From contig CABFPE010000134.1 of NCBI GenBank assembly GCA_900660155.1, positions 381,839-445,838 of the forward strand: a stretch of 64,000 nucleotides of DNA, given 5' to 3'. The first letter of the stretch is position 1, and every line of letters begins with the position of its first letter. The position numbers and the translations under genes are program-made. The stretch is from Hofstenia miamia (taxonomy: Eukaryota > Xenacoelomorpha > Acoela > Hofsteniidae). Below, one piece after another: positions 49,101 through 61,043 of the stretch. Under the pieces are notes generated by a model, which was given only the letters and a program-made list of their open reading frames with translations, ran no database searches and was not told where the DNA came from.

Positions 49101-52100
49101 TAATCAATCTAATTGTATTTTAGAACATACACTTTTCTGGCACACAATTCAAAACGACCATTTATTAAGGAGTTAGAAATGCAGAAAAATTTACCCAGGT
49201 GCTAGTATGCCAATATTAATTCACCTAATGGGGCGATAAGGCAATACAAACGAGAAAATAAATTGATTAAGGACCCATGTTCACCATACATGATAAAAAG
49301 AACCTGGTAGAAGCCATTAGTGGATGAAAGAAAATATCAAATGTTTGAGTTCTTTGGGAGAATATCAGTCAGGCAAATAGGTCAATGAACGGGTATTCCA
49401 TCATCCAGTCCACACTGAATAATGAAACAACTATTGTCTTTAAAGCTGTACAACATTAAAATGCTGCAAACTCTTGAACTTCAAGACTATGAAAAAAGGA
49501 TAGAATTTGGAAATTGGTTTAATCGCAACATGACACTAGTCTCAAATATTTTGTGGCCTGACGACGCACAAAGAGCAAGATATATAAATTGCGGTAGCAC
49601 AAGAATAACCGAAAATTTTATGCAAATTGAGTACTTCCTAAAAGGTGTTCTGAAATGATCGGGTTTTAACCTGTGGGTATTGACACCATATGATGTATGA
49701 ACGTGTTACATTCTGCCGGCAAGTGACATCACATGACATTAACATGATGACTTACTATTTATTAGTCCGATCAGCTCTGTTATTGAGATTATATGATGTT
49801 TATAAAGAATGCATGAAGTCTAGTGTTATAAGCACATGCAACTAGTTTCGAATAATAGTGCCCATCTGGAAGCAAAATTGCTAGACCGGTGATTGTTCAT
49901 GATGACGCTCAAGTAAGTGGCGACCATTAACAGGTTAACTTCACCACAATAATGATTTTCATTTATAAAACATTGGACTTAAAAATACTTTCAGTGAAAA
50001 GTTTCTTTAATATAAGAATGGCATGAGAGCAACCAATAAATGGCATTTAAAATACATGCAAGTTGTGAGAAATCGCGAGAAATTCTAATAATAATTTGAT
50101 GGAATCCTGCCAATTAATATGTTAATGCGTCAGCAAACAGCAAACAACTTCCTTTAGTCAACTCAATACATGCGATTGACAATCATTTAACTACTGATAT
50201 AGACTACAGGACAAAATTTTAAGACCATTTGAAAAAATATTATGAAAATCTATTTTCCGTTGATAGTTGGTGAAATTTTATATATAATAAGACTACTAAT
50301 AACAGTCTCTTAAATGACATAAAAAGTAGCAATAAACTCTAAAAGTTGAATTTTTCCAGAAAGCTTAGTTTTACACTTGAACAAAATTATTTTATCATAA
50401 AAGAACATTTAGCAAAATTAACCCACAACATAGAAATATCAACATTCAATAATGAGTTATACCTCCACGATTTTTGAAAACTTCAAAAATTCTTTGAGCA
50501 TACTTCGAATTCGTTTTTTCAGTAAATGTTGCTCCAGGATTAGATGACATCACATAGTGCAGTTATAGTTTGCCATTCATCCGCAAACATAAAATGCTAG
50601 ATAAGCAGATTATTTTGAGGTTATCTTTAAGTTATTTGTCAGCACTAACTGCGTAAATGTGTAATGATGCCTGAATTAAGTAAACTTAGTGAAGTTAAAT
50701 GGGCTTGAATTCTAGATTATAAATATGCAATGTTTACCCCAACACCCGATTGCAGCAAAATTAAATCACAAAAAGACATTTGCTTCATCCTAAAAGACAT
50801 TGGTATTTAATGAAAGGTAAAATTCAGTGGCAAGCCGCATAAAACTTTACTTGCATTGAGTAAGAGAATAAAAACGAACTGTTGTGAAAAAAGAGGATTC
50901 GTTCCAGTGAAACTAAAAACACAGACTGCAACCCAATGACCATCACACGATAATTACTCCAACAGAGAATATTTAATAAAAAGCTTCTTCAACTAACCAT
51001 ATTGATTCCTCATCAGAAGGCGGAGTCATCCATATCAAATATGGAGAATTGAAATCTAGAAGAATGCCATATTTTCAGATAAAAGAAATTTAATCTTGAT
51101 GGTCCTGATGACTTCCAATGACGTTAAAATGACAAAAGCAATCATCGGAAGTTTTTGCAGTGGTGGAGACCTTTAAATGGTATGGAATGGGCTTTCCTGC
51201 AATGGGAATACAGAGTTTGAGGCGGAGTTCGTGAATGAATAGCAAGGGAAGTTTATTGTAACCGAAAACAATGTGGGACAATAAATGAACTTTGTAAAGT
51301 CAACCTCATCCAGAAGCAAACATAATGAAAAAGCCAGTTGTTAGTTTGTTGTTAGTAATCGTATTATGTATAAATTTCACCAACTATCAATTCAAGTGAT
51401 CTTAAAATTTTGCTTAGAAGTGTATCTCCAAAATCCATGAAAATAAATACATTCTATTGATTAAATAATTGTCCAATGAAGCAAAAATGGAAAGTTCAAT
51501 ATTAGTATTGGTGTTAGGAAGTTACTATAAGGTCACTTAAAACAAAATCAATGCAATTTCTAAACTGAAATTGCGCACAATTAAGTTTAGCGCTATAAAT
51601 AACTAGACTGTTATCAGAATGCGTTCAACCTCCCATTACTATGAGAACAATGCTATATAAACACCTTAACTGCAGATGAAAATACTAAGAAAATATAAAT
51701 GGCGCGTCTGTCTTATTTAACAATAAATTTAACAGAGTGAATAAACCTGTAATTAAATAATGCGGCAACTGGAGTTAAACAACGTCAACGTTTACTATTC
51801 TTAATGAAACAAATTCATATTTATATTTAGGTCAAATGCATAAAAAACTGCTTACCAAACTATACTAGTCTATGCTTTCCACTCAAATTATGATCATTTT
51901 TTACTGTGACCCTAAACTTCACTCAGAGAAGTAAATAACCAGTTATCAGCTAAGGATTGATCCTATCGAAAACTTCATATTTAAATACGTTGACACATAG
52001 AAACCTCAGAAAACAAACTGCAATTATACAATATATGAACATAACAATGAAATGGTCATCACAACGCGTAACAAACTTCATAAAACAACCTTGTAAAAGC

Positions 52101-52711
52101 TGAATAAAAAAGAGCAAACCATCAGTATTTTATATATTTTGGCTGCAATCCATTAAATTCATTTAGCTTAAACAAATTTAAAATATAATGTTTTTAAAAA
52201 TCTGATAATATAACAAATAAAGTAATGCAATTATTCTATGCTAAATCTTAACATATGATTCATAAACTACTTGCTGATAAATGCCGTCAAATTTAGTTCT
52301 AGCTTGGATTAGAAAAAAAATGAAATTATTACCCTTTAAAATTCGAGCAAAAGAAAACTAATTCTGCTTAAAATAACTACAAGATCAAGATATAAACAGT
52401 CATCATACTACATCAATAATTTGTTTATATCCTACCTTAAATATAGGTTGTTCGATTTCCAGGCCTTTCACCGAATGAAAGGGAAATGCGAAAGAACGCA
52501 GAGGTGGCTTACACTTTTCAGAAAGAAATATCATACGATATTGAGTAAGATACATTGATCCATTAGCTTCATGCTGCATTTCCTTTGGCAAGTTATTGCC
52601 CTTAAATTTCAAAGATACTCCTTCTTGTTTCTTGATTACATGCTCTTCGTCATAAATTAGCAAACCATCGTTTTGATGAGCTGCGTTTAATGCCATTACT
52701 AAATCAATCAT
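30123..52711 (-). CDS. WBP2: WW domain-binding protein 2 (GRAM domain plus PPxY motifs), exon 2 interrupted by an assembly join
   Basis: WBP2 is an adaptor and transcriptional coactivator that binds WW-domain proteins such as YAP and NEDD4-type ligases through PPxY motifs. Minus-strand exons: 52436-52711 (preferred ATG 52694-52696, giving MALN as in known WBP2; an in-frame ATG lies 15 bp upstream), 45406-45565 and 30123-30310. Exon 1 encodes the first half of the GRAM/PH-like domain, including GSMYLTQYRMIFLSEKC and IEQPIF. Exon 2 encodes GTASFEISFRSGGAIEYAQ, the second half. Exon 3 is the proline-rich tail. Three PPSY motifs are visible. Exon 2 to exon 3 is in phase (TAT G / GT). A short piece between IFK and DPDGG is missing because exon 2 abuts an N at 45566. 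The introns are about 6.9 and 15.1 kb. Confidence 0.9.
31380..32340 (+). pseudogene. Crypton-like tyrosine recombinase, degenerate copy 1
   Basis: Broken by frameshifts and stops but collinear with copy 2. It contains SVTDMRHHIARNHKDIPKD, YYCSKCCRLYTNYRRH, RGVTSQSIKNSLGSTIKEFL, STAREKIL and finally NCRPGPILSL (Arg codon 32279-32281), matching copy 2 motifs in order. The catalytic C-terminus (Arg helix and Tyr) is not seen before copy 2 begins. Lies in the WBP2 intron on the opposite strand. Confidence 0.7.
32754..34224 (+). pseudogene. Crypton-like tyrosine recombinase gene, copy 2, nearly intact
   Basis: Three collinear ORFs: 32754-33362, 33393-33953 (same frame, separated by one TGA) and 33943-34224 (one frameshift). 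N-terminal zinc-binding pair: C59, C62, H72, H77, then C103, C106, H116, C120. The middle part is basic and helical. Recombinase core: NCRPAPILSLSLSEVARL with the box-I Arg at 33750-33752, SVRKFMAK (second Arg helix, 34051-34074), then HLNQTGHTRETMSGEYFQ with the candidate nucleophile Tyr at 34165-34167. With no reverse transcriptase alongside, this is Crypton-like rather than DIRS. The two lesions make it a pseudogene unless they are sequence errors. Confidence 0.72.
34837..35857. repeat. 510-bp direct duplication around a single N (assembly join)
   Basis: 34837-35346 and 35348-35857 appear identical and are separated only by N at 35347. A perfect tandem copy exactly at a gap character is best explained by overlapping contig ends that were not merged. 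Confidence 0.9.
35515..36105. mobile_element. Tc1-type MITE, about 590 bp
   Basis: Left end CAGTATTGGCCAAAATGATC after TA at about 35513 (a duplicate left end is at 35004). The right end reads inversely TAGTATTGGCCAAAAAGACC, beginning at about 36105 inside a TA array. No transposase recognised. The duplicated join covers its left part. Confidence 0.75.
36104..36154. repeat. (TA)n arrays
   Basis: Two TA runs separated by about 12 bp, between the Tc1-type MITE and a LINE tail. Confidence 0.85.
36150..36325 (+). mobile_element. LINE 3' end (reverse-transcriptase ORF C-terminus)
   Basis: Encodes FGPKLWNSLP and HILFKRKLKQLLFESE followed by a stop, the typical C-terminal tail of jockey/CR1-like LINE ORF2. 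The 5' part is absent here. Confidence 0.65.
36326..37537. other. AT-rich WBP2 intron DNA
   Basis: No recognised feature. Short ORFs on both strands show no family signature. Confidence 0.4.
37538..37898. repeat. 170-bp direct duplication around a 21-base N run (assembly join)
   Basis: 37538-37707 is repeated at 37729-37898 with Ns at 37708-37728 between. The copies look identical, so an unmerged contig overlap is likelier than a biological repeat. Confidence 0.88.
39130..39450. repeat. CGAGTTCGAG-rich inverted element
   Basis: Multiple copies of CGAGTT/TTCGAG cluster at both ends. The right edge on the minus strand starts CAGGGTTTTCGAGTACTCGG, a hAT-like terminus; the left contains GATTTCAAGTTACTCGG. 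Probably a non-autonomous hAT element, but no target duplication was identified. Confidence 0.45.
39528..39855. mobile_element. hAT-type MITE with perfect 8-bp target duplication, 328 bp
   Basis: GTTACAAC at 39520-39527 and 39856-39863 flanks an element starting CAGTGTTGTAAC and ending with its partner (minus strand CAGTGTTCGAAC). Internal CACGAGCACGG and GCGCGAGCACGG blocks extend the inverted symmetry. No coding capacity. Confidence 0.85.
40060..41200 (-). other. Coding-like remnant of unknown type
   Basis: Several minus-strand ORFs follow one another: 40980-41186 with VGRFLQILAYGAETNKVVEG, 40810-40992, 40409-40603, and 40061-40360 with an acidic segment. The phrase LQILAYGAETNKV is reminiscent of PIF/Harbinger transposases, but the parts downstream do not fit. 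I do not assign it. Confidence 0.25.
41201..43950. other. WBP2 intron DNA with decayed coding-like pieces
   Basis: A reading beginning WKQTNDPDLFFEEISKNKAN near 42585 and an ORF at 43036-43242 look like remnants of an unidentified protein-coding repeat. No family match. Confidence 0.3.
43955..44190 (+). mobile_element. LINE reverse transcriptase fragment
   Basis: Reads FEFNKAFSKAKHSILAEA, IPNAIKKWLISFLLHRTQRI and then GCSQDTVNGPIVFNII: the LDFSKAFD, IxxxLxxWxxSFLxxRxQ and GVPQGxxLGPxLF blocks of LINE reverse transcriptase in order, degraded. Confidence 0.7.
44602..46151. repeat. 585-bp direct duplication around WBP2 exon 2 and a single N (assembly join)
   Basis: 44602-45186 recurs at 45567-46151 with about one difference seen. 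The second copy begins directly after N at 45566 and replaces the start of WBP2 exon 2. Probably two haplotype versions or unmerged contigs concatenated. Confidence 0.88.
45406..45565 (-). CDS. WBP2: WBP2 exon 2 (C-terminal half of GRAM domain, first PPSY), truncated by assembly
   Basis: 53 codons from DPDGGFFG through FRSGGAIEYAQLVIY to GPPSYWDIY, donor GTAAAC in phase 1. The 5' side ends at a single N (45566), followed by a duplicate of sequence found 965 bp earlier. The acceptor and the first codons of this exon are therefore absent from the window. Confidence 0.88.
46150..46191. repeat. (TA)n microsatellite
   Basis: About 20 TA units, present only in the second copy of the preceding duplication. 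The first copy continues differently, suggesting an allelic length difference. Confidence 0.85.
46515..47477 (-). mobile_element. piggyBac-like element, about 960 bp, with palindromic subterminal repeats
   Basis: Termini CCCTACTATTACC and, inverted, CCCTACGATTACC. Right flank TTAA (47478-47481), left flank CTAA. GGGGTACATTTTGTACCCC palindromes lie near both ends and a degenerate third copy lies near 47295. The minus-strand ORF 46666-46875 contains IPIPSQTVSGQCSLCSN, resembling the C-terminal zinc-ribbon region of piggyBac transposases. The rest of the transposase is lost. Confidence 0.6.
47482..48515. other. AT-rich WBP2 intron DNA
   Basis: Nothing recognised. Confidence 0.4.
48524..48865. 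mobile_element. hAT-type MITE, 342 bp
   Basis: Starts CAGAGATTTCAA and ends inversely CAGGGATTTCAA (11 of 12). Flanks ATTAAAAC (48516-48523) and ATTAAAAT (48866-48873) form a 7/8 target duplication. The interior is rich in CAATTC and GAATTG-type words. Confidence 0.75.
49330..49660 (+). mobile_element. mariner-like transposase fragment
   Basis: Upstream helix-turn-helix words (ISVRQI, TGIPSSS), then YNIKMLQTLELQDYEKR, IEFGNWF and ILWPDDAQRARYINCG, matching the HPYKxQLxQELxxxDYxxRxxF block and the first catalytic Asp block of a mariner-related transposase family. Truncated before the second Asp. Confidence 0.6.
50207..51415 (+). mobile_element. Tc3-like transposon, long terminal inverted repeats, decayed gene
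   Basis: Both ends carry CAAAATTTTAAGA and, further in, TTGATAGTTGGTGAAATTT in inverted orientation (near 50255 and 51395), so the inverted repeats are at least 60 bp. The interior encodes FNLDGPDDFQ at 51090 and SGGDL/MVWNGLSCNGNTE, matching Tc3-type FNLDGPDGF and GGGSLMVWGG blocks, with stops. TA precedes the left end. Confidence 0.8.
51416..52402. other. WBP2 first-intron DNA
   Basis: AT-rich, nothing recognised. Confidence 0.4.
52436..52711 (-). CDS. WBP2: WBP2 exon 1 (N-terminal half of GRAM domain)
   Basis: Starts MALNAAHQNDG, aligned with the usual WBP2 start MALN. Contains the beta strands ending in YLTQYRMIFLSE and the conserved IEQPIFK just before donor GTAGGA in phase 0. Reading through the donor adds VGYKQIIDVV, which is not family-like. 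Confidence 0.9.
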
Positions 52712-52941
52712 TTTTTTATAAGATCAAAAATAAATTTAGAAAAGTCCTTAAAAATTGCAGAATATTAGATAAATCAAATTCAAAATGTAGTTATAGTAAA
52801 AAGATTAAATAAAATCCAGACATAAGAATATCCATTACGGTAAAAATCCATTTTCAGAAAAATATATTTTTCCTTCAACAATTTAAAAGAAACACAAAAA
52901 CATTAAAAACACAATCAATCTCAACTAATCCACAAAAATAA

Positions 52942-53472
52942 CTAAATGTCATCAGATTCCGATAAATCTGATGCACTGCCAATATATTCATTAACTAAAA
53001 GTTCAAGCTTATTCGTTTTTTCAACCAAAGTCTGACTGAAACACTTCAATTTCTGGTATTCGTTGTCCAGTTTATGGATATCTTCTTTGAGATCGGCGTT
53101 TTCTTCTAGAAGTTCACAGATAGCAATTCGTCTTTCCTCTGCAAGAAGTTTCCAATAATTTTCACATGGCTCATCACTAGTCAAAAGATTCAAAACCTCA
53201 TCACTATCTAAAAAAGAAAATTGAATTAAATAACTAATTATGCATTTCAACTTACTTTGGCCTTCAACGGAATGCTCTGAAAATGAGTGATCAATATCAT
53301 CATTAGATTTAACGATAAGTTTTTTATTATGCATTACTTTTAATGGGGTGGACGACGGTTGAATAGTTGCTAACGTACGACGTTCTGGCATGGGAGCCAT
53401 ATCATCAGAAAAGGTTTTATTCTCTGGAGTAATATTTTCATCACATACAATATTACTAATTTTGGTGGACAT
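52942..53472 (-). CDS. GMNN: Geminin, DNA replication licensing inhibitor
   Basis: Geminin binds CDT1 to block re-licensing of origins and is destroyed by the APC/C. Two exons on the minus strand: 53256-53472 (ATG at 53470-53472) and 52942-53207 (stop 52942-52944), giving 160 aa. The 48-bp intron 53208-53255 (GTAAGT to TTTTTTAG) is a multiple of three and stop-free, so unspliced reading gives a false 176-aa protein. Residues 31-38 are RRTLATIQ, matching the conserved destruction-box region. CENYWKLLAEERRIAICELL begins the coiled coil, which continues with ENADLKEDIHKLDNEYQ and a leucine-rich end; the acidic tail is SDLSESDDI. It is shorter than vertebrate geminin (about 209 aa), with a reduced linker. 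WBP2 follows on the same strand within 250 bp. Confidence 0.88.
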   Translation of the reverse strand: MSTKISNIVCDENITPENKTFSDDMAPMPERRTLATIQPSSTPLKVMHNKKLIVKSNDDIDHSFSEHSVEGQSKLKCIISYLIQFSFLDSDEVLNLLTSDEPCENYWKLLAEERRIAICELLEENADLKEDIHKLDNEYQKLKCFSQTLVEKTNKLELLVNEYIGSASDLSESDDI

Positions 53473-55063
53473 TGTACACTAAAATACACTGCATAACCTA
53501 TTTTTGTATTGTGTACAAAACCTTAATTTTAACATAGTATTTTAAACAACGCACTTGAATGAAAAAATATTTGGAATGATTAAATGCGAAAACTTTCACA
53601 TTTATCAAGAAAGATCAATCAATAGTTACTTAAGTTAAGCAAATATTAGCTCCACATCTTATTTATACCAATTTGGGAGTTATTAGTTTAAAGAATGCCC
53701 AATATTGAATATCAAACAAATCAATATATTTACTAGTATTTTATTACAAAATATAATAAGTGGTATCTTCTAAACATTAAAATTAGGTTAAACACAGACT
53801 GAAATTGCACAAATTGGAGATATTAAGAAATCACATAGGCACCATAAAATAGTTAAACCAAAAGTCGATAGGATAAATCTCTCTAAATGAAAAATTTCAG
53901 CAAGCAACAAACGAACTAAGGTATGCAAAATATGCAACATCTATTGAAAGTTATATCATCAAGCGTTGGAAAAAATACATCATGCATGTAATGTTATTCT
54001 CTTCTGCAACGATTGCGTTGATTATGGGAATATAAGAAACATCGATATACAGTGGATCATTTAAATTTGTAATGCCCAGCAGTTCTATGATAGGTGGCTT
54101 TTCAAGACTGCTTTCTCAAGTCTTTGTATTAGTGAATATTAAAAGTTAACTAACTTTGAAATGATCCAATTGTTTTCATTAACAACAATGACATAAACTA
54201 AAATTATAGTGTGTCTACTAAATAGTCTCAATGTGTTTGAAGAATCAATACTTACTAAATTTGAATAATAGAAGAGATTGATTACTCTGTGGTGACCAGA
54301 AATCTAAAATGGAATAAGAACCTATCAACAGGTATATCGTAGACAATATTGGAACTTTAAAGCAAATGAACTGTTTTAACATAAACCAAATCCCCTTTTT
54401 CAAAAAAATTACATTCAACAAAACCCACTAATTATCTCAATTTTATCAATTACAACGAAGTTTAGCTAAATCTCTCAAGAAGATATATCAGAAGAAAGAT
54501 CGTCTATTAATATTTGTCAGGTTTTGCCCGTAAATCTGTATTTAGAAATTTAATAATTTTCTACTAATAACACAATCCTCAAAAAATATATAGCCAAATT
54601 AAGAATTTAAGCACTGAGTACACTAATTCAACTATAAGCACTACAAATATATATATAACTTGATTTTTATGAACGCAAACGATAGCCAGTTTGTAGTACA
54701 AGTACTAACAATGGTATTATAAAAAATAACAAATATTTAAAAAAACCAGATTTCTTTACATCGAAGACCACACTATAGTCATTTATAATTAATTAAATAT
54801 GTTATTGGAATATCGTTGTTGTTGCATTAAACGAAAATATTTTAAAGTATTGCTAGTTGCCATCGTAAACTTATTGTCTCTTTGCAAATGTCTATTTGCA
54901 ATTGCCAATCGTAAATATTTAGAATAAATATTTATTGGTTTTTATTTTATAATAAAGTGATAATTAAATTTATACTCTTATTTTTTAATTATTGACAATT
55001 TTTGTTAATAATCATGACTTGTTTATAACGATTCACATGTACTAAGGTCATACAGCTGTAAAG
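53473..55063. other. Divergent intergenic region between geminin and ATP synthase beta
   Basis: 1.6 kb between the two start codons, transcribed outward on both sides, so it should hold both promoters. AT-rich; no convincing core promoter motif can be singled out by eye. A CCCGTAAATC-type GC island is absent. Confidence 0.4.
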
Positions 55064-56890
<1,827 letters not shown>

Positions 56891-56914
56891 TTCACATCAT
56901 TGTGTAATATATTA

Positions 56915-56920
56915 AATAAA
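56915..56920 (+). promoter_or_regulatory. Polyadenylation signal of the ATP synthase beta gene
   Basis: AATAAA 25 bp downstream of the TAG stop, followed by a T-rich stretch. Implies a very short 3' UTR. Confidence 0.7.
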
Positions 56921-58100
56921 TTCTATAGTTCTTATTTTATAGTAATTAATGGGAATTGACTATTATCAGATAATTCTAATATATTAAATGCATTTTAGTT
57001 ATTTTATGAATCACATTTGAAACCTTTAGTGCAAATTCTTGCTTTCGGTGTGAAGACGTGCCAGTCAGTGTGCCTTATACCAGTATTGATACCGCACAAT
57101 AATAGGAAATAGTAGCCATTGTTATATTATTTTCTATTAAACTCCGAGTTAATTACGCTTCTCTGCTCTCTTTTGCCTTGCATATCACGCATAGTTAGAA
57201 TGAAACAGTAACTGTTTGAGGACCAACAATTGTGAATTGGAAATGTATGCAATATGAAACTTTTTATGAATGAATTTTGTAAACTGAAAAATTCTTTGTT
57301 TTAATAAGAATTTCACCAAATTGGTTATGAAATGCTTATTTGCTCTCTATGTAGTGAGTGTTCCTTTGACTTATAGTGCTAAGAAGTGATACATGCTTAG
57401 CAAAATGCATTGGTAGTATAATGCATTTCTGTGTAAAAGCTAATGCCTGTCGGTAGTGCTGATTCCTGACAATGGATCCTATGGCTGCACGAATTTATAA
57501 TTTAAAAATATTTTAATTGTAGCGAAAACAAGTTGATCAAAGGTAGCGTCCACAAATAGAAATACACGAATTAAACATGTAAATTTTTAAGATTAAAATT
57601 TCTTTTGCACTAGGCCTGTTCGAGGACTATTGATTATCAAAGTGTAGTTTGCTAGCATGTTGAGGTTTACAGATTATCAATTACTAAAACTCAATTCGCA
57701 CAAATTTAACTGCAAACAGCCATTAAAGACGATCGATGAAAAAGACTAATGACATCAAAATAATAATTGCTCAATTGATATTAAAGACGATTTGTTAAAA
57801 TAAATATTAAATGTTTTTTTTAATTAACATCAAATTTGAATCATGTTTTAGAAGAGATGTATATCTAGATACTTTCATATGTTATAGAAGCTAGAAAAAA
57901 TATTTCGATTTGGGCGTACTTTAAAATATAATATCGAAGAATATAAATTTAGATATGGTCTATCAAATTAGATTTGTATATATATACATCTAAATCTAGT
58001 CTTCATTACAAACCATCTTAGTGTGCAGCTTACAAAAATTCACTATGTAATATGCACTTATTTAAAATGATCATAATATAACAAGCTCTTGCAAGACAAT
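56921..58100. other. Intergenic DNA downstream of ATP synthase beta
   Basis: No gene or repeat recognised. Confidence 0.4.
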
Positions 58101-58108
58101 CTTCAGAA

Positions 58109-58320
58109 TAAAGGTGTGCCCGTAGCTTCCAATTTTCACGAACCAATCAAATTTTGTAGCGCCACCTAGGGATAACTAATATTTTGAATATATTGTTTCT
58201 TTAATTACATCGTTGTACTTATTTGAAATTAAATTCAAAGTTAACTGATTGTTTTTTGCGATGCGGTTGCGGGTAAGACAATTCGCTTGCGGGTGCATGC
58301 ACTGTACCCGCGCACACCTG
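58109..58320. mobile_element. hAT-type MITE with perfect 8-bp target duplication, 212 bp
   Basis: CTTCAGAA at 58101-58108 and 58321-58328. Ends TAAAGGTGTGCCCG and, inverted, CAGGTGTGCGCGGG. The GC content is far above the surroundings. No coding capacity. Confidence 0.8.
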
Positions 58321-58328
58321 CTTCAGAA

Positions 58329-59939
58329 TTAAAACTAATATTCTACAAAACGACAAAGGATCTTTTAAATTCAAATTTTGAAATTTCTAACTTATTTAAG
58401 CCTTACTTCTCTTAATTTTCACCTAGTTGTAATGATTACCAAAATGTTCTAATATGTCAAATACGTTGTATTTAAATCTAAAACATTTCAATATTTTTCC
58501 CCTCGGGTGGTTCCATTAGCAAATTACATTCATTTAAAGCCATCAATTGATCTTAATGCAAGAAAAGATGTAAATCACAATTCAAAAGACTTTTTAGGAG
58601 TTTTTCAAAACAAATTATACAATTGGAGATTCTTACACCCATTATATCGTCTGCCCTTGTAACAGATGTCGCTCAAAACAAAGGTTAAACTTTATTAATA
58701 TAATTTGATATTTTTGTAATTTAAAATTGTTTCTTAAAAGTCTTTTAATGAAAACAATAATAGGAAATGTTGGTGATCTTATGTGAATATTTTCGATTAT
58801 TTGTATATTCTTTTAACATCATTTCATCTACATTTTTTAGTGTTATATTGTTTACTTTTTGTTGTGCTCTTTTATTCACCTGCTAAATTGTCTACTATTC
58901 AATACCGTACTGTCCTCACCACATATGCAAATAGTATTAGACAAACTTTCCCAAACGAAGATGTCATTGTTGATTGATGGTTGAATGGGCCTTGGATGCA
59001 GCGTTATATACGTGCATTGCTGCATTTGCTCATCAAACAATATTTGGATTGCATCTCGAGATCAATTCAATATTTTGAAGACACTTATCCGGCATTTTCC
59101 TTGCATTAACTGTCAGCGATAATGATTTATTTAGTTTAGGTTGTTTCATCATGTTATACTAATGTATTTATGAAAATTATGGAGCTCCCTATCCATTGAA
59201 ATTGAATAAAAATATTTTGATAAGGGCTCATTAATTTTAAAATTTTCAAGCAATTGTACGAACGTAGTCAATTTGCACATTTTGATGCCTCTACTTACGG
59301 GAGTTGCAAGATATGCAACAAAATCAGAAAAACTAGTGAAATATTTACATGCTCATTTCAATAATGAAATACAATTTCTATGACCCATAGATGTACAACA
59401 AAAATATAAAGGAAGCCATGCAAACTTTCCCTAGATTTTCCTGTTTCCTTTGCATATGTAAGCGCTTAAAGTTTCTTTTGAATTTCACCTTATGCCGTTG
59501 ATATGTTTACTTGTAAAGTGATCTTAATACTGACAACATAAAGCATACAACAAAGAAATTCGGGTACAGATTCGAGAAAGAGAACCAGCGCTAATAGAGA
59601 TCCACAAACTCGCCTAGAGAATGAATCTTGGGATAGCGTCTTTCTATCCGAGGATGTATACTGCAAGCTCAATTCATTTATTCATTCATTCACGACTTAT
59701 ATAAATTTATATTGTCCAACCAAAAGAATTGTTTCTAACAAAGAAAAACGTAGGTATCAAATCGTGTGCTCCTACAGGTTAACTCTCAACCAAAAAAGTT
59801 CGTTAAATGCAAAAATCGGGCCTACAAAATAAAACTTTTGATAACTACCGGTGATAAAGAATTACAAGCATCAAATATGAAATTGAACTAAGAGCAATCC
59901 GTATTTAATAGAAAATGACCCTAAACATAAGTAAGACTT
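58329..59939. other. Intergenic DNA with one unassigned short ORF
   Basis: 58860-59100 reads SPAKLSTIQYRTVLTTYANS then FPNEDVIVD, stop, WLNGPWMQRYIRALLHLL in frame, which looks like an eroded protein-coding segment. I do not recognise the family. The rest is AT-rich. Confidence 0.3.
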
Positions 59940-60364
59940 CATTAACAATGTATTGAACAAGAACAAGAGTCATATGCAACACCTGCATCTTATTGAAAAT
60001 ATCAATTTAGGAATATTAACAAAATCCAAGGATATTGCTAATGCATTCAATGATAAACCCATTGACATAGGCAAATACTTGAAAAATCTACCTACAAACT
60101 CCCTCAAAAATATTTTTCATTCCGATTTGTGACTCGATACAGAGTCCTTCAAGCAATAAATAAGCTAAAACTCAATAAATAGAGCGGACCTTCTGAAATA
60201 CCAGCATGGTGTAGCTATTAAGGATTGTGTAAATTTCATTAGTAGTTATTTGTGCCATATCATCAATCACTTCATAAATATCTTCCCATCAATGTTAAAA
60301 TCTCATCCTACTCTCATATACATGTATAAAACAAATAACCCACTAAAATGTTGCAATTAACGGA

Positions 60365-60725
60365 AAAAGCTAATTTGCGGCTAGCCGCATTAAGGGCATC
60401 TACACGAGCTCTACTTTAGTAGCTGCATTATCGCGATTTCACCAATCCGCATCAAGGCGTGTTAGTGATAGATAAACAACTTCTCAATCATTTTGTTTGC
60501 CTCTTTCAATTGTGATTGGATTCTACCTTATATATATTATATATATTATATGTAACCATTTAGAAAATCCCAAAATAAATAAATTTTACTAAAGCGGAGC
60601 AAGTGTAAACCCAGATTAATAAAAGCTATAGAAAAAAATGTTGATCAACAAATGGTGCCGTATTCGCTACCACCCCGAATTTAGCTGCTCCGCATCTCTT
60701 GTAAACGGGGGTAATATTTGGCCAA
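60365..60725. mobile_element. Insertion 1 in the LINE (unclassified DNA element)
   Basis: Coding similarity stops after AAATGTTGCAAT and resumes at about 60727. The interior is GC-richer at both edges (GGGCATCTACACGAGC; ACGGGGGTAATATTTGG). No clear target duplication seen. Confidence 0.5.
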
Positions 60726-61043
60726 ATAATCAATTATCTCTATAATAAATCAATTCTTTCGAATACCCAATTAGTCTTTCGCAAGGCTTATTTCAATTCT
60801 GATATTTTACTTTACGCTACGATAATAACAATTTTGTCACAATTGCTTCCATCTATTTGTCAAAAGCCTTTGATTCGATTGATCATTACATTCTTCTTAT
60901 TTCTTAGAAAGTTAGAACACATTCTAATAGTATAAATTTAGTAAGGTGCTACCTAAATGATCGTTTTCAAAGGGTAAAGGTAAATGGTATATTTTCTAAT
61001 TGGGGTAAAACTTACAAAGTGTTCCACAAGGTACTATTTTAGG

